From Vreelandella aquamarina (lineage in GTDB: Bacteria; Pseudomonadota; Gammaproteobacteria; Pseudomonadales; Halomonadaceae), in assembly GCF_020075495.1 (NCBI RefSeq), contig NZ_JABYQT010000002.1, positions 372,001 to 436,000 on the forward strand: a stretch of 64,000 nucleotides of DNA, written 5' to 3'. Positions 37,410 through 46,679 of this stretch are shown here, piece by piece. A program made the translations under genes and the position numbers. Position 1 is the stretch's first letter, and each line of letters begins with the position of its first letter. The notes under the pieces are model-generated. The model searched no databases. It saw only the letters and a list, made by a program, of their open reading frames with translations, and was not told the DNA's origin.

Positions 37410-38155
37410 TCCAGCACGTCGAAGTGATCACACCCTGGTACATCCAGAAACCTTGCCTGCACCTGGGCATCGCGAAGGGCCACGACAAAGTCGTGGCTCT
37501 GCTCTCGAAACGTGGGTGGGTCGTTTTCCGCCACCACTACCTGGCAGGGAGGAAGCTGGTCGAGCCGGCCAAACCGCGGACTGAGTGCCTGCGCCTGGGC
37601 GCTGCTCAGGCCTAGCGGCTGGTTGACGTAGGTATCTACCAGCGGTGTGAGATCGAACACGCCGCTGACCAGCAGCAGCTTGTCTATCGGCACCTTGCCC
37701 GTGGCGGCGACCCAGTACGCCAGCTGGGCGCCGGCACTGTGCCCGCCCAGGTGAATCGTCCACTCGCCGCCGTGCTCGGCCAATACGTGGCAGGTTGCCG
37801 CCACTCCCTGCTGGCACTGCTCGATCATCATTTCTATCGATGTGCCGGGGGCCAGTCCGTACTCGAGCGAGGCAAAGGCCATGCCGCGGGCAAGATAACG
37901 CTCGGCCAGAAAGTCCGTCGCCGTGTGATCCAGCGCCTGCCAGTAGCCGCCGTGGATGAACACCATCAACGGCCACGGGCCTTCGCCTTCGGGTATGAAC
38001 AGGTTGAACTTGCGCCCTTGGCCTGCCTCGATTGACACCGGCGGATGGCGCTCGGCAAAGGCCCGCCCGGCTTCGGCCTGACGGGCGAGCGTGGCTTCAT
38101 GATCCCGGGCGAAGCGGCTGGGCGAATAGGCGATATCCTGAGGCGTTTGCGTCAT
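37400..38155 (-). CDS. kynB: Kynurenine formamidase, alpha/beta-hydrolase type
   Basis: A 251-residue alpha/beta hydrolase expected to turn N-formylkynurenine into kynurenine and formate. FIHGGYWQALD is the HGGYW oxyanion motif of the eukaryotic-type (BNA7/AFMID) formamidases; LGGHSAGAQLAY has the nucleophilic serine; ENDPPTFREQ the acid; and GCDHFDVLDYL the catalytic histidine. This differs from the common bacterial metal-dependent KynB (cyclase family), so the symbol refers to the step, not that family. It follows kynU by 9 bases in the operon. Formate released here could be oxidised by the formate dehydrogenase encoded at 54.8-59.5 kb. Confidence 0.82.
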   Translation of the reverse strand: MTQTPQDIAYSPSRFARDHEATLARQAEAGRAFAERHPPVSIEAGQGRKFNLFIPEGEGPWPLMVFIHGGYWQALDHTATDFLAERYLARGMAFASLEYGLAPGTSIEMMIEQCQQGVAATCHVLAEHGGEWTIHLGGHSAGAQLAYWVAATGKVPIDKLLLVSGVFDLTPLVDTYVNQPLGLSSAQAQALSPRFGRLDQLPPCQVVVAENDPPTFREQSHDFVVALRDAQVQARFLDVPGCDHFDVLDYL

Positions 38156-38164
38156 GGCGATATC

Positions 38165-39409
38165 TCAGGTCACCGCGCCGCGCACGTGAAACTGCGGGTG
38201 CTTGAACTCACCACGTTCCACCACTTCGCGGAAATGCCGGGCAGCCTGCCACACGTCCTCGAAACTGAGATAAAGCGGGGTGAAGCCAAAGCGCATCAGT
38301 CCCGGCTCGCGGTAATCCCCGATCACCCCGCGGGCAATCAATGCCTGCACGATGGCGTAGCCGTTTTCACCGTCGATGAGCGATACCTGGCTGCCGCGCT
38401 TGTCGGCGCTCGGAGTAATGTCCTTGATGCCGTGGGCATCGAACAGATCGCTCAGGCAGGCACGGAACAGGTCCGTCAGGGCGAGGCTTTTCTCGCGCAG
38501 GCCCTGCATGTCCACCTCGTTCCACAGCGCAAGCGAGGCTTCTAGCGCGGTGTAGGCAAGGGCCGAGTGGGTGCCGGTGCGAAAGCGCGAGATATCGCCG
38601 GCGGGGGCGTAGTCGGCATCAAAGGCGAAGGGCGCGGTGTGGCCGTGCCAGCCGGAGAGCGGCTGCCAGCCGCCGTCCTGTACGTTTTGCTGAACGTAGA
38701 GAAACGCCGGTGCGCCGGGGCCACCGTTCAGGTACTTGTAGGTGCAGCCCACTGCGAAGCGCGCCCCGCTTTCATTGAGACGAACCGGCAGTGCTCCTGC
38801 GGAGTGGGCGAGGTCCCAGATGACTTCGACGCCGTGGTCGTGGGCGAGCCTTGTAGTGGCGGCCATGTCGCGAAGTGCGCCGGTGCGGTAGTTTACCTGG
38901 CTGAGCACCACGACCGCTACGCCCTCCAGGTGTTCGGCAAGCTCGGCGCCTTCGGGTAGAAAGCGGTGTTCAAGGCCGCTGACCTGACAAAAGCCCTGGG
39001 CAATGTAGCCATCGGTAGGGAAGTTGCCGCCTTCGGAAAGCACTGCGCGGCGCTCGACCGGCGCCTGCTGGGTGATGTAGCCCAGGAGCTTGAAGATATT
39101 GAGCGTGATGTTGTCGGTCACGCAGACTTCACCCTGGCCCGCGCCGATGACCGGGGCCAGTAGATTGCCCAGGCGCTCGGGTGAGTCGAACCAGCCCTGG
39201 TTCCAGCCCTTGATCAGCTCGTCGCGCCACTGATCCAGCGTGGCGTTAACCGCCTGCCTGGCTGCGGTGGGCTGGGCGCCGAGCGAGTTGCCATCGAGAT
39301 ACAGCACGCCTTCCGGCAGGGAGAAGTGCGCCTTGAAGCCAGCCAAGGGGTCGTTTTGGTCGCGCTCTTGAACGCTTTCCAGGGTGATGCCGTTCAAATC
39401 TTGCGTCAT
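38165..39409 (-). CDS. kynU: Kynureninase
   Basis: A 414-residue PLP enzyme that cleaves kynurenine to anthranilate and alanine. LYLDGNSLGAQP is the N-terminal signature; VCVTDNITLNIFKLLGY, WDLAHSAGALPV (the PLP aspartate) and GCTYKYLNGGPGAPAFLYV (Schiff-base lysine) are intact. The open frame extends 48 codons further upstream, but the ATG at 39409 (MTQDLNGITLES) has a GGAG ribosome site and matches the family start. It lies between kynA and kynB in the leftward operon. Confidence 0.95.
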   Translation of the reverse strand: MTQDLNGITLESVQERDQNDPLAGFKAHFSLPEGVLYLDGNSLGAQPTAARQAVNATLDQWRDELIKGWNQGWFDSPERLGNLLAPVIGAGQGEVCVTDNITLNIFKLLGYITQQAPVERRAVLSEGGNFPTDGYIAQGFCQVSGLEHRFLPEGAELAEHLEGVAVVVLSQVNYRTGALRDMAATTRLAHDHGVEVIWDLAHSAGALPVRLNESGARFAVGCTYKYLNGGPGAPAFLYVQQNVQDGGWQPLSGWHGHTAPFAFDADYAPAGDISRFRTGTHSALAYTALEASLALWNEVDMQGLREKSLALTDLFRACLSDLFDAHGIKDITPSADKRGSQVSLIDGENGYAIVQALIARGVIGDYREPGLMRFGFTPLYLSFEDVWQAARHFREVVERGEFKHPQFHVRGAVT

Positions 39410-39458
39410 ATCCGCTACTCCAGAAAATCGAATATCGCTGCGGTGTATCACCGCCCGC

Positions 39459-40289
39459 CTAGATAGTGGTGCGCACGCTCCAGAGCTCCGGGAAGAACTG
39501 CAGGTCCAGCGCCTTGACCAGGTAGTTGACGCCCGCCGTGCCGCCAGTGCCACGCCGGTAGCCGATGATGCGCTCCACGGTCTTCATGTGGTTGAACCGC
39601 CAGCGCTGAAAGTTGAACTCCACGTCCACCAGCTTCTCGGCAAGTTCGTACAGATCCCAGTACTGTTCGCTGTTGCGGTAGATCTCGGTCCAGGCGGCTT
39701 CCACCTCAGGGCTTGCGGTGTAGGGCATGCTCCAGTCGCGTTCGACTTTATCCTCGGGAATATTGAACCCGCGGCGGGCCAATAGCTGCAGCACGATATC
39801 GTAAAGGCTCGGTGCCTTGAGACACTCCTGTAGCTTCTGATAGTGCTTGGGCTTGGCGCGGTGGGCCTCGATCAGCTTGGCGTTCTTGTTGCCCAGCAGA
39901 AATTCGATTTCACGGTACTGGTAGGACTGAAAGCCCGAACTCTGGCCCAGGCTATCGCGAAAGCTCGCGTAGTCTGCCGGGGTCATGGTGACCAGTACTT
40001 CCCAGGCCTTGATCAGCTGTTCCTGAATGCGCGATACCCGGCTTAGCATCTTGAACGCCGGGGAGAGGTTGTCGTTCTGGATATGTTGTGCCGCTCCGTG
40101 GGCTTCGTGCAGGCAGAGCTTGATCCAGAGCTCGGAGACCTGGTGAATGACGATGAACAGCAGTTCATCGTGCTCGCTTGATGCCGGGTTCTGGCAGGCC
40201 AGCAAGGGCTCGAGGTCCAGGTATTGGCCGTAGCTGATGTCCTGGTCCCAATGGATGGCTTCGTTATCGACGCTGTTTTTAGTGGTCAT
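39459..40289 (-). CDS. kynA: Tryptophan 2,3-dioxygenase
   Basis: A 276-residue haem dioxygenase that opens the indole ring of L-tryptophan to N-formylkynurenine. IHWDQDISYGQYLDLEPLL, HDELLFIVIHQVSELWIKLC (with the catalytic histidine) and SSGFQSYQYREIEFLLGNK are the family signatures; the axial haem histidine lies in RWRFNHMKTVERIIG. GTGGTAGVNYLV closes the substrate pocket. The ATG at 40289 is chosen over an upstream in-frame start because it matches the family N-terminus; it overlaps the M20 peptidase stop by 11 bases. Confidence 0.96.
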   Translation of the reverse strand: MTTKNSVDNEAIHWDQDISYGQYLDLEPLLACQNPASSEHDELLFIVIHQVSELWIKLCLHEAHGAAQHIQNDNLSPAFKMLSRVSRIQEQLIKAWEVLVTMTPADYASFRDSLGQSSGFQSYQYREIEFLLGNKNAKLIEAHRAKPKHYQKLQECLKAPSLYDIVLQLLARRGFNIPEDKVERDWSMPYTASPEVEAAWTEIYRNSEQYWDLYELAEKLVDVEFNFQRWRFNHMKTVERIIGYRRGTGGTAGVNYLVKALDLQFFPELWSVRTTI

Positions 40290-41712
40290 GGTGGTCTGCG
40301 CCTTTAGAAAGGTGAGTGTGTGCCTCAAGTTCGCCCAGGTCCCAGAATACCCCAGCGGCCATCTTTAACCCCTGCTCGAGAATGCTTTCCAGCAGGTGCT
40401 CGTCAGGCGCGTGCTGGTTGCAGGAGGGGTAGGAGTGGGGCAGCCATACCGTGGGAAGATTCAACGCATCGGAAAAGCAGTGGTTGGGAATGGTGCCGCC
40501 TAGATTGGGCAGGATATGTGCGGGTTCCCCCAGGCTCTGCTGGGCCGACTGCGCCACGAAACCGACCCAGGGATGGCCGGGGTCCAGCCGGGTAGCGGCG
40601 TAACCGCCAAGCATGTCGAGTTCGATGGCGTCGAAGCCGTGGGCATCCAAATGCGCGCGCAGGTTCTCTTCCACCGCCTGCCAGTCGGTGCCTTTCACGA
40701 AGCGCAGTTGCATGATGGCCTCGGCACTGGCGGGAATTGCGCCGACCGGCTTGTCCGTACGGCCCGCGCTCATGCCCAGCACTTCCAGGGTATTGGCACC
40801 GTACAGGCGCTCGCCGTTGGTCAGTGCCTTTTCGCCCCAGTCGGGATTGATGGCAGGGTCGGTGCTTCCGCCGCCGACCGGAAGATCACGAATCAACCGA
40901 GACAACGCCTCGGTCATGACCGGCGCGCGGAGGAAATCGACCTGAATGCAGCCCTCGCTCGAGAGCAGCGTCGCGATGGCGTTGCACAGCACCACCGCCG
41001 GATTGGTAATGACCCCGCCCCAGTTGCCCGAGTGGCGCCCACCGTTGCCTGGGTTGAGGGAGAGCTTGAACTGCACCACACCGCGCGAGCCCAGAAACAG
41101 GGTGGGCATGTCCGCACGAATACGCGGGCCGTCGGAAGCGAGAAACAGATCCGCCGCCAGCGTTTCCTGATAGGTGCGGCAGACCTCTTCGAGCCCTGGT
41201 GAGCCGATCTCTTCGCTCATCTCGAACAGAATCTTGACGTTGTAGCCCAGTCTGCCCTCACGTGCCTTTATCACCGCTTCGAGCGCAGCCAGATTGACGC
41301 TGTGCTGGCCCTTGTTATCCGCGGTGCCGCGCCCGTAGATACGGTCGTCGACAAAGGTCAGTGCCCAGGGGTCGATGCCGTCGCCCCAGGTTTCTTCCTG
41401 GCCATCGGTCACATCGCCATGACCGTACAGCAGTAGCGTTGCAAGGGCCGGGTCTTCGATGCGCTGGCCGATCAACAGGGGCGGGCGGCCGGGCAAGGGG
41501 TTATCGATGATATCGCAGCCAAACCCCAGCCGACTCAGAAGCGGCACCATTTCCCGGGTGAGATAATCGTGCAGGATGGATTGGCGAGCGGGGTCCTGGC
41601 TGACCGTCTGCATGGCCACCCGGCGCGCCAGAGTGGCGTAAAAGGTGCCATCCGTCAGAGTGTCAGTGGCAAGCTGGAGCGCGCGCTGGCGGCCTGAAAG
41701 TGATTGATCCAT
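40279..41712 (-). CDS. M20 family metallopeptidase
   Basis: A 477-residue dinuclear-zinc peptidase/amidohydrolase of the M20 dipeptidase type. Metal residues are visible in order: LLLYGHGDVTDGQ, GRGTADNKGQHSVN, ILFEMSEEIGSPG (catalytic and bridging acids), LASDGPR, and a late histidine in GGTIPNHCFSDAL. The dimerisation domain contains NPGNGGRHSGNWGG. It is the first gene of the kynurenine operon and overlaps kynA, so it is probably used with it: it could release tryptophan from peptides or N-acyl derivatives. Substrate is inferred. It runs divergently from a LysR gene. Confidence 0.88.
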   Translation of the reverse strand: MDQSLSGRQRALQLATDTLTDGTFYATLARRVAMQTVSQDPARQSILHDYLTREMVPLLSRLGFGCDIIDNPLPGRPPLLIGQRIEDPALATLLLYGHGDVTDGQEETWGDGIDPWALTFVDDRIYGRGTADNKGQHSVNLAALEAVIKAREGRLGYNVKILFEMSEEIGSPGLEEVCRTYQETLAADLFLASDGPRIRADMPTLFLGSRGVVQFKLSLNPGNGGRHSGNWGGVITNPAVVLCNAIATLLSSEGCIQVDFLRAPVMTEALSRLIRDLPVGGGSTDPAINPDWGEKALTNGERLYGANTLEVLGMSAGRTDKPVGAIPASAEAIMQLRFVKGTDWQAVEENLRAHLDAHGFDAIELDMLGGYAATRLDPGHPWVGFVAQSAQQSLGEPAHILPNLGGTIPNHCFSDALNLPTVWLPHSYPSCNQHAPDEHLLESILEQGLKMAAGVFWDLGELEAHTHLSKGADHHDH

Positions 41713-41862
41713 AAACTGCCCTTGTCGTTGTCCTTGCAGAAAAGCGGTGCGGGTAACCGTTGACCTTGAGCCTAAATCTTGCCGTGCCTTGCGACCATCA
41801 TTAATATTTCAAGTATTCTTTCTAATTCTGGAAAGGCGAGGTTACCCATCCTCGGAGGCGAT

Positions 41863-42765
41863 ATGCTGGAACTCAACTTGCGTTATTTTCATAGTGTGGC
41901 GAAAACCGGCTCGCTCTCCGCTGCTGCAGAAGAGCTGCACGTCGCCGTCTCGGCGGTGAGTCGCCAGATCACCAACCTGGAGCAGCGCCTGCACCTCAAG
42001 CTATTCGAACGCCAGCCTCGTGGCATGCAGTTGACCGAGGCGGGCAGGCTGCTCCAGGCCTATGCACTGCGTAACCAGCTGGAAGTGGAGAGCGTGATCA
42101 CCCAGATGAAGGAGGTCACCACTCGCCAGCAGAAAAGAATCAATGTGGCCTGCCCGGATGGCATGGCCTGGCACTTTCTACCCAGCGTGATGTCGGCGTT
42201 CATTCTCGAATACCCGGATACCCGGTTCGATCTGCAGGTGGTCGACTCCGTGCGTGCATCGAAGCTTGTGCAAGAGGGGGCGGTGGACATTGCCCTGACA
42301 TTCAGCCTATCGCCGGATATCGGCATCCAGGTTGTATCAAGCCACAGCGCGGCAATTGGTGCGCTGATGTCCCGCCAGCACCCCCTGGCCGAACGCGATA
42401 ACCTGTCGGTAAAAGCGCTGAGCCAGTATCCCGTGACCATGTCGCTCAACGGCTCGACCGTGCGCTATCTGTTCGACGTGGCGTGCAGTCTGGCCGGGGT
42501 CAAGGTGCAGCCGAGCTTCGTGTGTGATTCGCTCGGGGCCACCTACACCATGGTAAGCGAACACCCGAACATGGTCGGCCTGTGCAGCGCCGTGGCGGTG
42601 AGCGGCAAGACCGAAAGCGAAGGCCTGGTCTTCAAGCTGCTCAAGGAGCCGCAGCTGGCGCTTCGAAGTCTGCAGGTGCAGGTCATGGCCGAGCGTCATA
42701 TGCCTGCGCATATCGACGCTTTTTTAACCTTTCTCGAAACGCGGCTGAAGGCGGCCTGCCTATAA
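41863..42765 (+). CDS. LysR-family regulator, likely of the kynurenine operon
   Basis: A 300-residue LysR regulator. The helix-turn-helix reads LRYFHSVAKTGSLSAAAEEL and VSAVSRQITNLEQRL; a periplasmic-binding-like effector domain fills residues 90-295 (DTRFDLQVVDSVRASKLVQE). The frame is open upstream to 41779, but GGAGG at 41854-41858 fixes the ATG at 41863. It is divergent from the M20-kyn operon across 150 bases; AATA-N7-TATT at 41803-41817 in this gap is a candidate binding site. Its effector may be tryptophan, kynurenine or a peptide, by analogy only. Confidence 0.9.
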   Translation: MLELNLRYFHSVAKTGSLSAAAEELHVAVSAVSRQITNLEQRLHLKLFERQPRGMQLTEAGRLLQAYALRNQLEVESVITQMKEVTTRQQKRINVACPDGMAWHFLPSVMSAFILEYPDTRFDLQVVDSVRASKLVQEGAVDIALTFSLSPDIGIQVVSSHSAAIGALMSRQHPLAERDNLSVKALSQYPVTMSLNGSTVRYLFDVACSLAGVKVQPSFVCDSLGATYTMVSEHPNMVGLCSAVAVSGKTESEGLVFKLLKEPQLALRSLQVQVMAERHMPAHIDAFLTFLETRLKAACL

Positions 42766-42793
42766 AACATGCCGCCCCTGAGCTGCATGAATA

Positions 42794-44227
42794 TCAGAAG
42801 GGACCGTAGTTGATGCCCACGGCCACCGCCACGAACACACCGCCGGTCACGACCCAGATCGCGACCAGGGGTAGTACAAACTTGAACCATTCGACGTAGG
42901 AGATGCGCGCGATGGCAAGGCAGGCCATCAGCGTACCGGAAAGCGGCGTGATGATGTTGGTGACCGCATCACCCAGCTTGAAGGTAATGAACGTTGCCTG
43001 GCGGGTAACGTCAAGCATATCGCCAATGGGTACCATGATGGGCATGACGATGGCCGCCTGACCGGTGCCGGAGGTGATCAGCCCGTTGAAGATCAGGTTG
43101 AACACGTAGAGAAGCTCCATCGCGACGATCTTGCCGTAGCCATCCAGTGACGTGGCCACGCTGTGCACCAGGGTGTCGATAAGCTGGGCCTGCCTCAGCA
43201 GCACGATGACCGCCGCCGCCACGCCGACCACCAGGGCGCCGTACATCACTTCACCTGCGCCGCTCATCAGACGTTTGATAAAGTCGTTGGGTGAAATCCG
43301 CCCGATGAACGCCGTGACGATTCCGAGTATCAGGAAGGTGGCTGAAAGCTCGGGAATGCCCCAGTCCCGGTCGAAGGCGCCGAAGAGGAAAAAACCGATA
43401 GCCAGGGGGAACAGAGCCAGCACCAGCTTGTGAGTCAAGGTAAAGCTGGGATAAACGTCCGGCTGGCCATTCTGACCTGCGCTTGCGAACGCCTCGACGC
43501 CCATCACGCTCAAGTTAGGGTTGTGCTTGATACGTTTGGCGTAGCGGCAGATATAGGCGGCAGTAATCGCCAGAAAGACCACAAAGATCGCCCCGCGGTA
43601 GAGGAAACCCGAAAACAGCGGAAGCTCGGCGATGGTTTGCCCCGTAACGGTCACGGTGGGGTCGAATACCCCGGCGCCAAAACCGGCGTAGGAGCCCAGG
43701 AAAATGATCCCGACGCCAACGACCGGGTCAAGCTTCATCGAGCGGGCTAGAATCAAGCCGATAGGAATGAAGGCGATGGCCAGATTGGCGCCCACGCCCA
43801 CCGAGGCAAGCGTTGCGAAGGTAGCGCAGTAGATGAAGATCAGCAGGTTCTGACGGCCTTTTGCCAGGTTGAGCAGGCGGTAGATACCGGCGCTGATCGC
43901 GCCGGTCGACTCGATGACCTTCAACACGCCACCCACGATCAGAATGAGAAAGATCAGCGTCGAGGCGGCCACCAGTCCGTTATGGATAGCGGTGAACAGA
44001 TCCATCAGGTCAAGCGGCGCGGCCTCGATATAGCGAAAGCTGTCCGTGGCCACTTGGGTAAGGCCATTGGCGGTACTGCGCTCGTAGGTGCCCGCCGGAA
44101 TAAGGTACGACGCCAGCAGAACCAGCACCATGAAACCGAACAGGATGATGAAAACATCCGGCATGGGCAGCTTTTTCTTTCGGGGCGCCATGGCGCCTGC
44201 CTCACCGGGGGTAGTCTTTAGGGGCAT
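42794..44227 (-). CDS. YfcC/DcuC-type membrane transporter
   Basis: A 477-residue transporter with about twelve helices, opening MPDVFIILFGFMVLVLLASY. LIPAGTYER, VGVGANLAIAFIPIGLILAR, TSGTGQAAIVMPIMVPIGDM and FKLGDAVTNIITPLSGTLMA are features of the YfcC family (related to C4-dicarboxylate and arginine/ornithine carriers). These proteins are thought to move amino acids, peptides or short acids. A GGAG precedes the start. It is convergent with the LysR gene and near the M20-kyn operon, so import of a peptide or amino acid feeding that pathway is plausible but unproven. Confidence 0.85.
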   Translation of the reverse strand: MPLKTTPGEAGAMAPRKKKLPMPDVFIILFGFMVLVLLASYLIPAGTYERSTANGLTQVATDSFRYIEAAPLDLMDLFTAIHNGLVAASTLIFLILIVGGVLKVIESTGAISAGIYRLLNLAKGRQNLLIFIYCATFATLASVGVGANLAIAFIPIGLILARSMKLDPVVGVGIIFLGSYAGFGAGVFDPTVTVTGQTIAELPLFSGFLYRGAIFVVFLAITAAYICRYAKRIKHNPNLSVMGVEAFASAGQNGQPDVYPSFTLTHKLVLALFPLAIGFFLFGAFDRDWGIPELSATFLILGIVTAFIGRISPNDFIKRLMSGAGEVMYGALVVGVAAAVIVLLRQAQLIDTLVHSVATSLDGYGKIVAMELLYVFNLIFNGLITSGTGQAAIVMPIMVPIGDMLDVTRQATFITFKLGDAVTNIITPLSGTLMACLAIARISYVEWFKFVLPLVAIWVVTGGVFVAVAVGINYGPF

Positions 44228-44616
44228 GAAGAGTCTCCACTTTCAGGGGATTATCGTTTTAATGGGTAAAGCAGGCGTAGAGAAGCGTGCTTGGGTCGCG
44301 CCGCTGCTGGCTGTCGTGCCCGGCGCTTTCGTTAGCGACCTTGTAGTTGGAATAGTAGTGTTATTGAAAACCGCATTATGGCTTGAAAATCAAGCTACCA
44401 AGGAAGCCAAAAGCGGACAATTGTAAATAAAACAAACCTGTTTTCTGTTTTTGGCAAGGTGGGGCGCCTCTATCTGATCGCGACGATACAAGACTGCTGC
44501 AGTGGAGATTGGCCGGCGCATGGCCAAGCGGTATATCAGCGTCTATACAGAAGATGACACCGCTTGGGTGATGTCATCGTCGGGTTTTCAACAAGTTAAA
44601 TAAAAGGGCTTAAGCG
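44228..44616. other. Gap upstream of mgtC with one hairpin
   Basis: No gene is seen in these 389 bases. GATGACA (44553-44559) and TGTCATC (44572-44578) form a 7-bp inverted repeat 39 bases before the mgtC start and could be a leader hairpin. The region around 44400-44450 is AT-rich and probably holds promoters for both flanking genes. No Mg2+ riboswitch could be recognised. Confidence 0.4.
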
Positions 44617-45141
44617 ATGGAGTTGATCCGCAGTACCCTCATTGCCGAGTTTTCCGATTTCAACGACATCAGTGAATTCATAGTCGTGATGATCCGCTTG
44701 TTCATGGCGGCGTTGCTGGGCGGGCTTTTAGGGCTTGAGCGTGAGCTGAGCGGTAAACCGGCGGGGATACGTACCCATATGCTGGTGTGCATGGGGGCGG
44801 CGCTGTTTGTGTTGATTCCCGAACAGACAGGAATTTCGGATGCCGAGATGAGCCGAGTCATTCAAGGGGTCATCAGCGGGATCGGCTTCTTGTGTGCGGG
44901 CAGCATCATCGTGCGCAAGAACGAGCTGTATGCAACAGGGCTTACCACGGCAGCGGGGCTTTGGTTTACCGCGGCCATTGGCGTTGCCGTAGGCCTTGGA
45001 CGTGAGCAGACGGCGTTCGTGTGTGCGTTGCTTGCGTGGGTGGTGCTTTATGTAGTGCCTTTCTTTTCACGCGCGATCACCGGGAAAAAGCCGGTTCGGC
45101 CAGCATCGAATGGCGTGGATCCGGACAGGAAGGCCGATTGA
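44617..45141 (+). CDS. MgtC/SapB family membrane protein
   Basis: A 174-residue inner-membrane protein with four to five helices. MIRLFMAALLGGLLGLEREL, SGKPAGIRTHMLVCMGAALF, VISGIGFLCAGSIIV and LTTAAGLWFTAAIGVAVGLG are the conserved MgtC core. It lacks the long C-terminal cytosolic ACT-like domain of Salmonella MgtC, so it is the short SapB type. Full-length MgtC acts in low-Mg2+ survival and ATP synthase control; that role is not shown here. It stands alone, with AAGGG upstream. Confidence 0.88.
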   Translation: MELIRSTLIAEFSDFNDISEFIVVMIRLFMAALLGGLLGLERELSGKPAGIRTHMLVCMGAALFVLIPEQTGISDAEMSRVIQGVISGIGFLCAGSIIVRKNELYATGLTTAAGLWFTAAIGVAVGLGREQTAFVCALLAWVVLYVVPFFSRAITGKKPVRPASNGVDPDRKAD

Positions 45142-45300
45142 AGTAAACCTGTGACGATACAAACGTCAGGGCGTTTTACATCAACCTGAACTTATGCCGA
45201 CATTCCATGCACATCGACACTCCTGCACAAGTTGGATAGGGGTAGGCTTCTATTTTTGGATAAGTGATAATTAATCTTTATTTGGCTCAAGAGATGCATT

Positions 45301-46638
45301 ATGGGTGTCAAGGCTAGGACATTGGTCATGGCTGCCGCTGGTGTCGCGGTGGTGGGGATAGGTGGGTATCTGGCCGCTCAGGCAGTGGTGGGTAACGAAG
45401 TCGAAAAGGCGCTGGTCGAGAGCTTCGAACGCCTGGATCGTTCCCCCTCCTTGAGCGTTTCGGATGTCCATATCGATAAAACCCTGTTCAGTACGACCGC
45501 GACCGCCACGCTCGCCATGGCGGGGTACGAACAGACCACCGCCGAGCTCGACATGCACATCGATCACGGAATATTAAAAAGCCCGGTAACCGGCACGATT
45601 CATCCCAATGAAGCTTTCATTACCGGCGATATCGATATCGACATGATCGCCTCGATGAGTGGTGTGGAAGGGCAGTTGACTGCGGATACGCTCAAGCCAG
45701 CGGAAGCGGCGGTCGATGGGGCGATGACGGGCTTGGTGATCGATGTCTCCTATACCGATGAAAACCGTTGGCGCGTCGACACCCAGGCTGACGAAATCGC
45801 GTTCACGCGCTGGGTCGATATACCGCCGTTTCGAGTGATTTCTCCCCACTGGGCGATGAGTACCCAGGACGAGGAGAGTGAAAGCGTTGTCCAGCGTATG
45901 GACATACCCCGCCTTGAAATCACCACCCAGGGGCTTGACGTATACCTGGAGGCCATCGAGTTCGAAGCCGTCATGGAGCCTTCCGCCAAGGCTGACGTTA
46001 CCCAGCGCCCGGTGCAGAACCAGAACGGCTCTTTCCGCGTGGCGGATATCGGCATCGACGATACGTCCATTGGAAGTCTCTCGATGACGATCCTTGCCAA
46101 CAACTGGGACGGGCAGGCATTCCAGGATTACCACGAAGATTATGCCAATCTCGTGTTCATGAAGAACCGCTTCGAGGAGGAGCCCGAAAGTGTCGATGAA
46201 GCCCTCTATCGCCAGACGATCGATCGGGTCATCGAGAACGGTTATCTCTTCCTGTCGGCAAGCCCTGAGGTCGCCATCGCGCCTCTCGACGCTCATATTG
46301 CCATGCCGACACTTGGCCTGGATTTCAAACCCCACCTGAGCGCACAGATGCGCTTTGATGGAGAGGCGCTTTCCCGGGAAGCGCTCGACAGCCTTGCCTA
46401 CACGAGCGATCTGGTATTGATCGACCCGCCCGCAGCGCAGGGCGGCATGAACGAGGAGCAGGCGAACGCGTATCTACTGAACCGGATCTACTTCGATGTT
46501 CGCCTGACCACTCCGCCGCGGGAGGTGCTGATGCAGCTGCCGCTGCTGGTTGGTTTGATGATCGACCCGGCGCTCGAGGAGCAGACACTCACATGGGATC
46601 GAGGGCAGTTGACCCTCAATGGCGAAACCGTGATGTAA
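45301..46638 (+). CDS. DUF945 (YdgA-like) exported protein
   Basis: A 445-residue protein with an uncleaved or weak N-terminal membrane segment (LVMAAAGVAVVGIGGYLAAQ) and a large periplasmic beta-rich region. It follows the YdgA/DUF945 pattern: LSVSDVHIDKTLFSTTATAT near the start, then repeated strand pairs, and GMNEEQANAYLLNRIYFD near the end. The composition is acidic, usual for halophile exported proteins. Function of the family is unknown; structural likeness to lipid-transfer (AsmA-like) strand proteins is only a possibility. It lies 41 bases before the DUF3592 gene. Confidence 0.72.
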   Translation: MGVKARTLVMAAAGVAVVGIGGYLAAQAVVGNEVEKALVESFERLDRSPSLSVSDVHIDKTLFSTTATATLAMAGYEQTTAELDMHIDHGILKSPVTGTIHPNEAFITGDIDIDMIASMSGVEGQLTADTLKPAEAAVDGAMTGLVIDVSYTDENRWRVDTQADEIAFTRWVDIPPFRVISPHWAMSTQDEESESVVQRMDIPRLEITTQGLDVYLEAIEFEAVMEPSAKADVTQRPVQNQNGSFRVADIGIDDTSIGSLSMTILANNWDGQAFQDYHEDYANLVFMKNRFEEEPESVDEALYRQTIDRVIENGYLFLSASPEVAIAPLDAHIAMPTLGLDFKPHLSAQMRFDGEALSREALDSLAYTSDLVLIDPPAAQGGMNEEQANAYLLNRIYFDVRLTTPPREVLMQLPLLVGLMIDPALEEQTLTWDRGQLTLNGETVM

Positions 46639-46679
46639 GTGTTGAGCCCTATTGAATCGAAACTGTCGAGGGACCGAAC

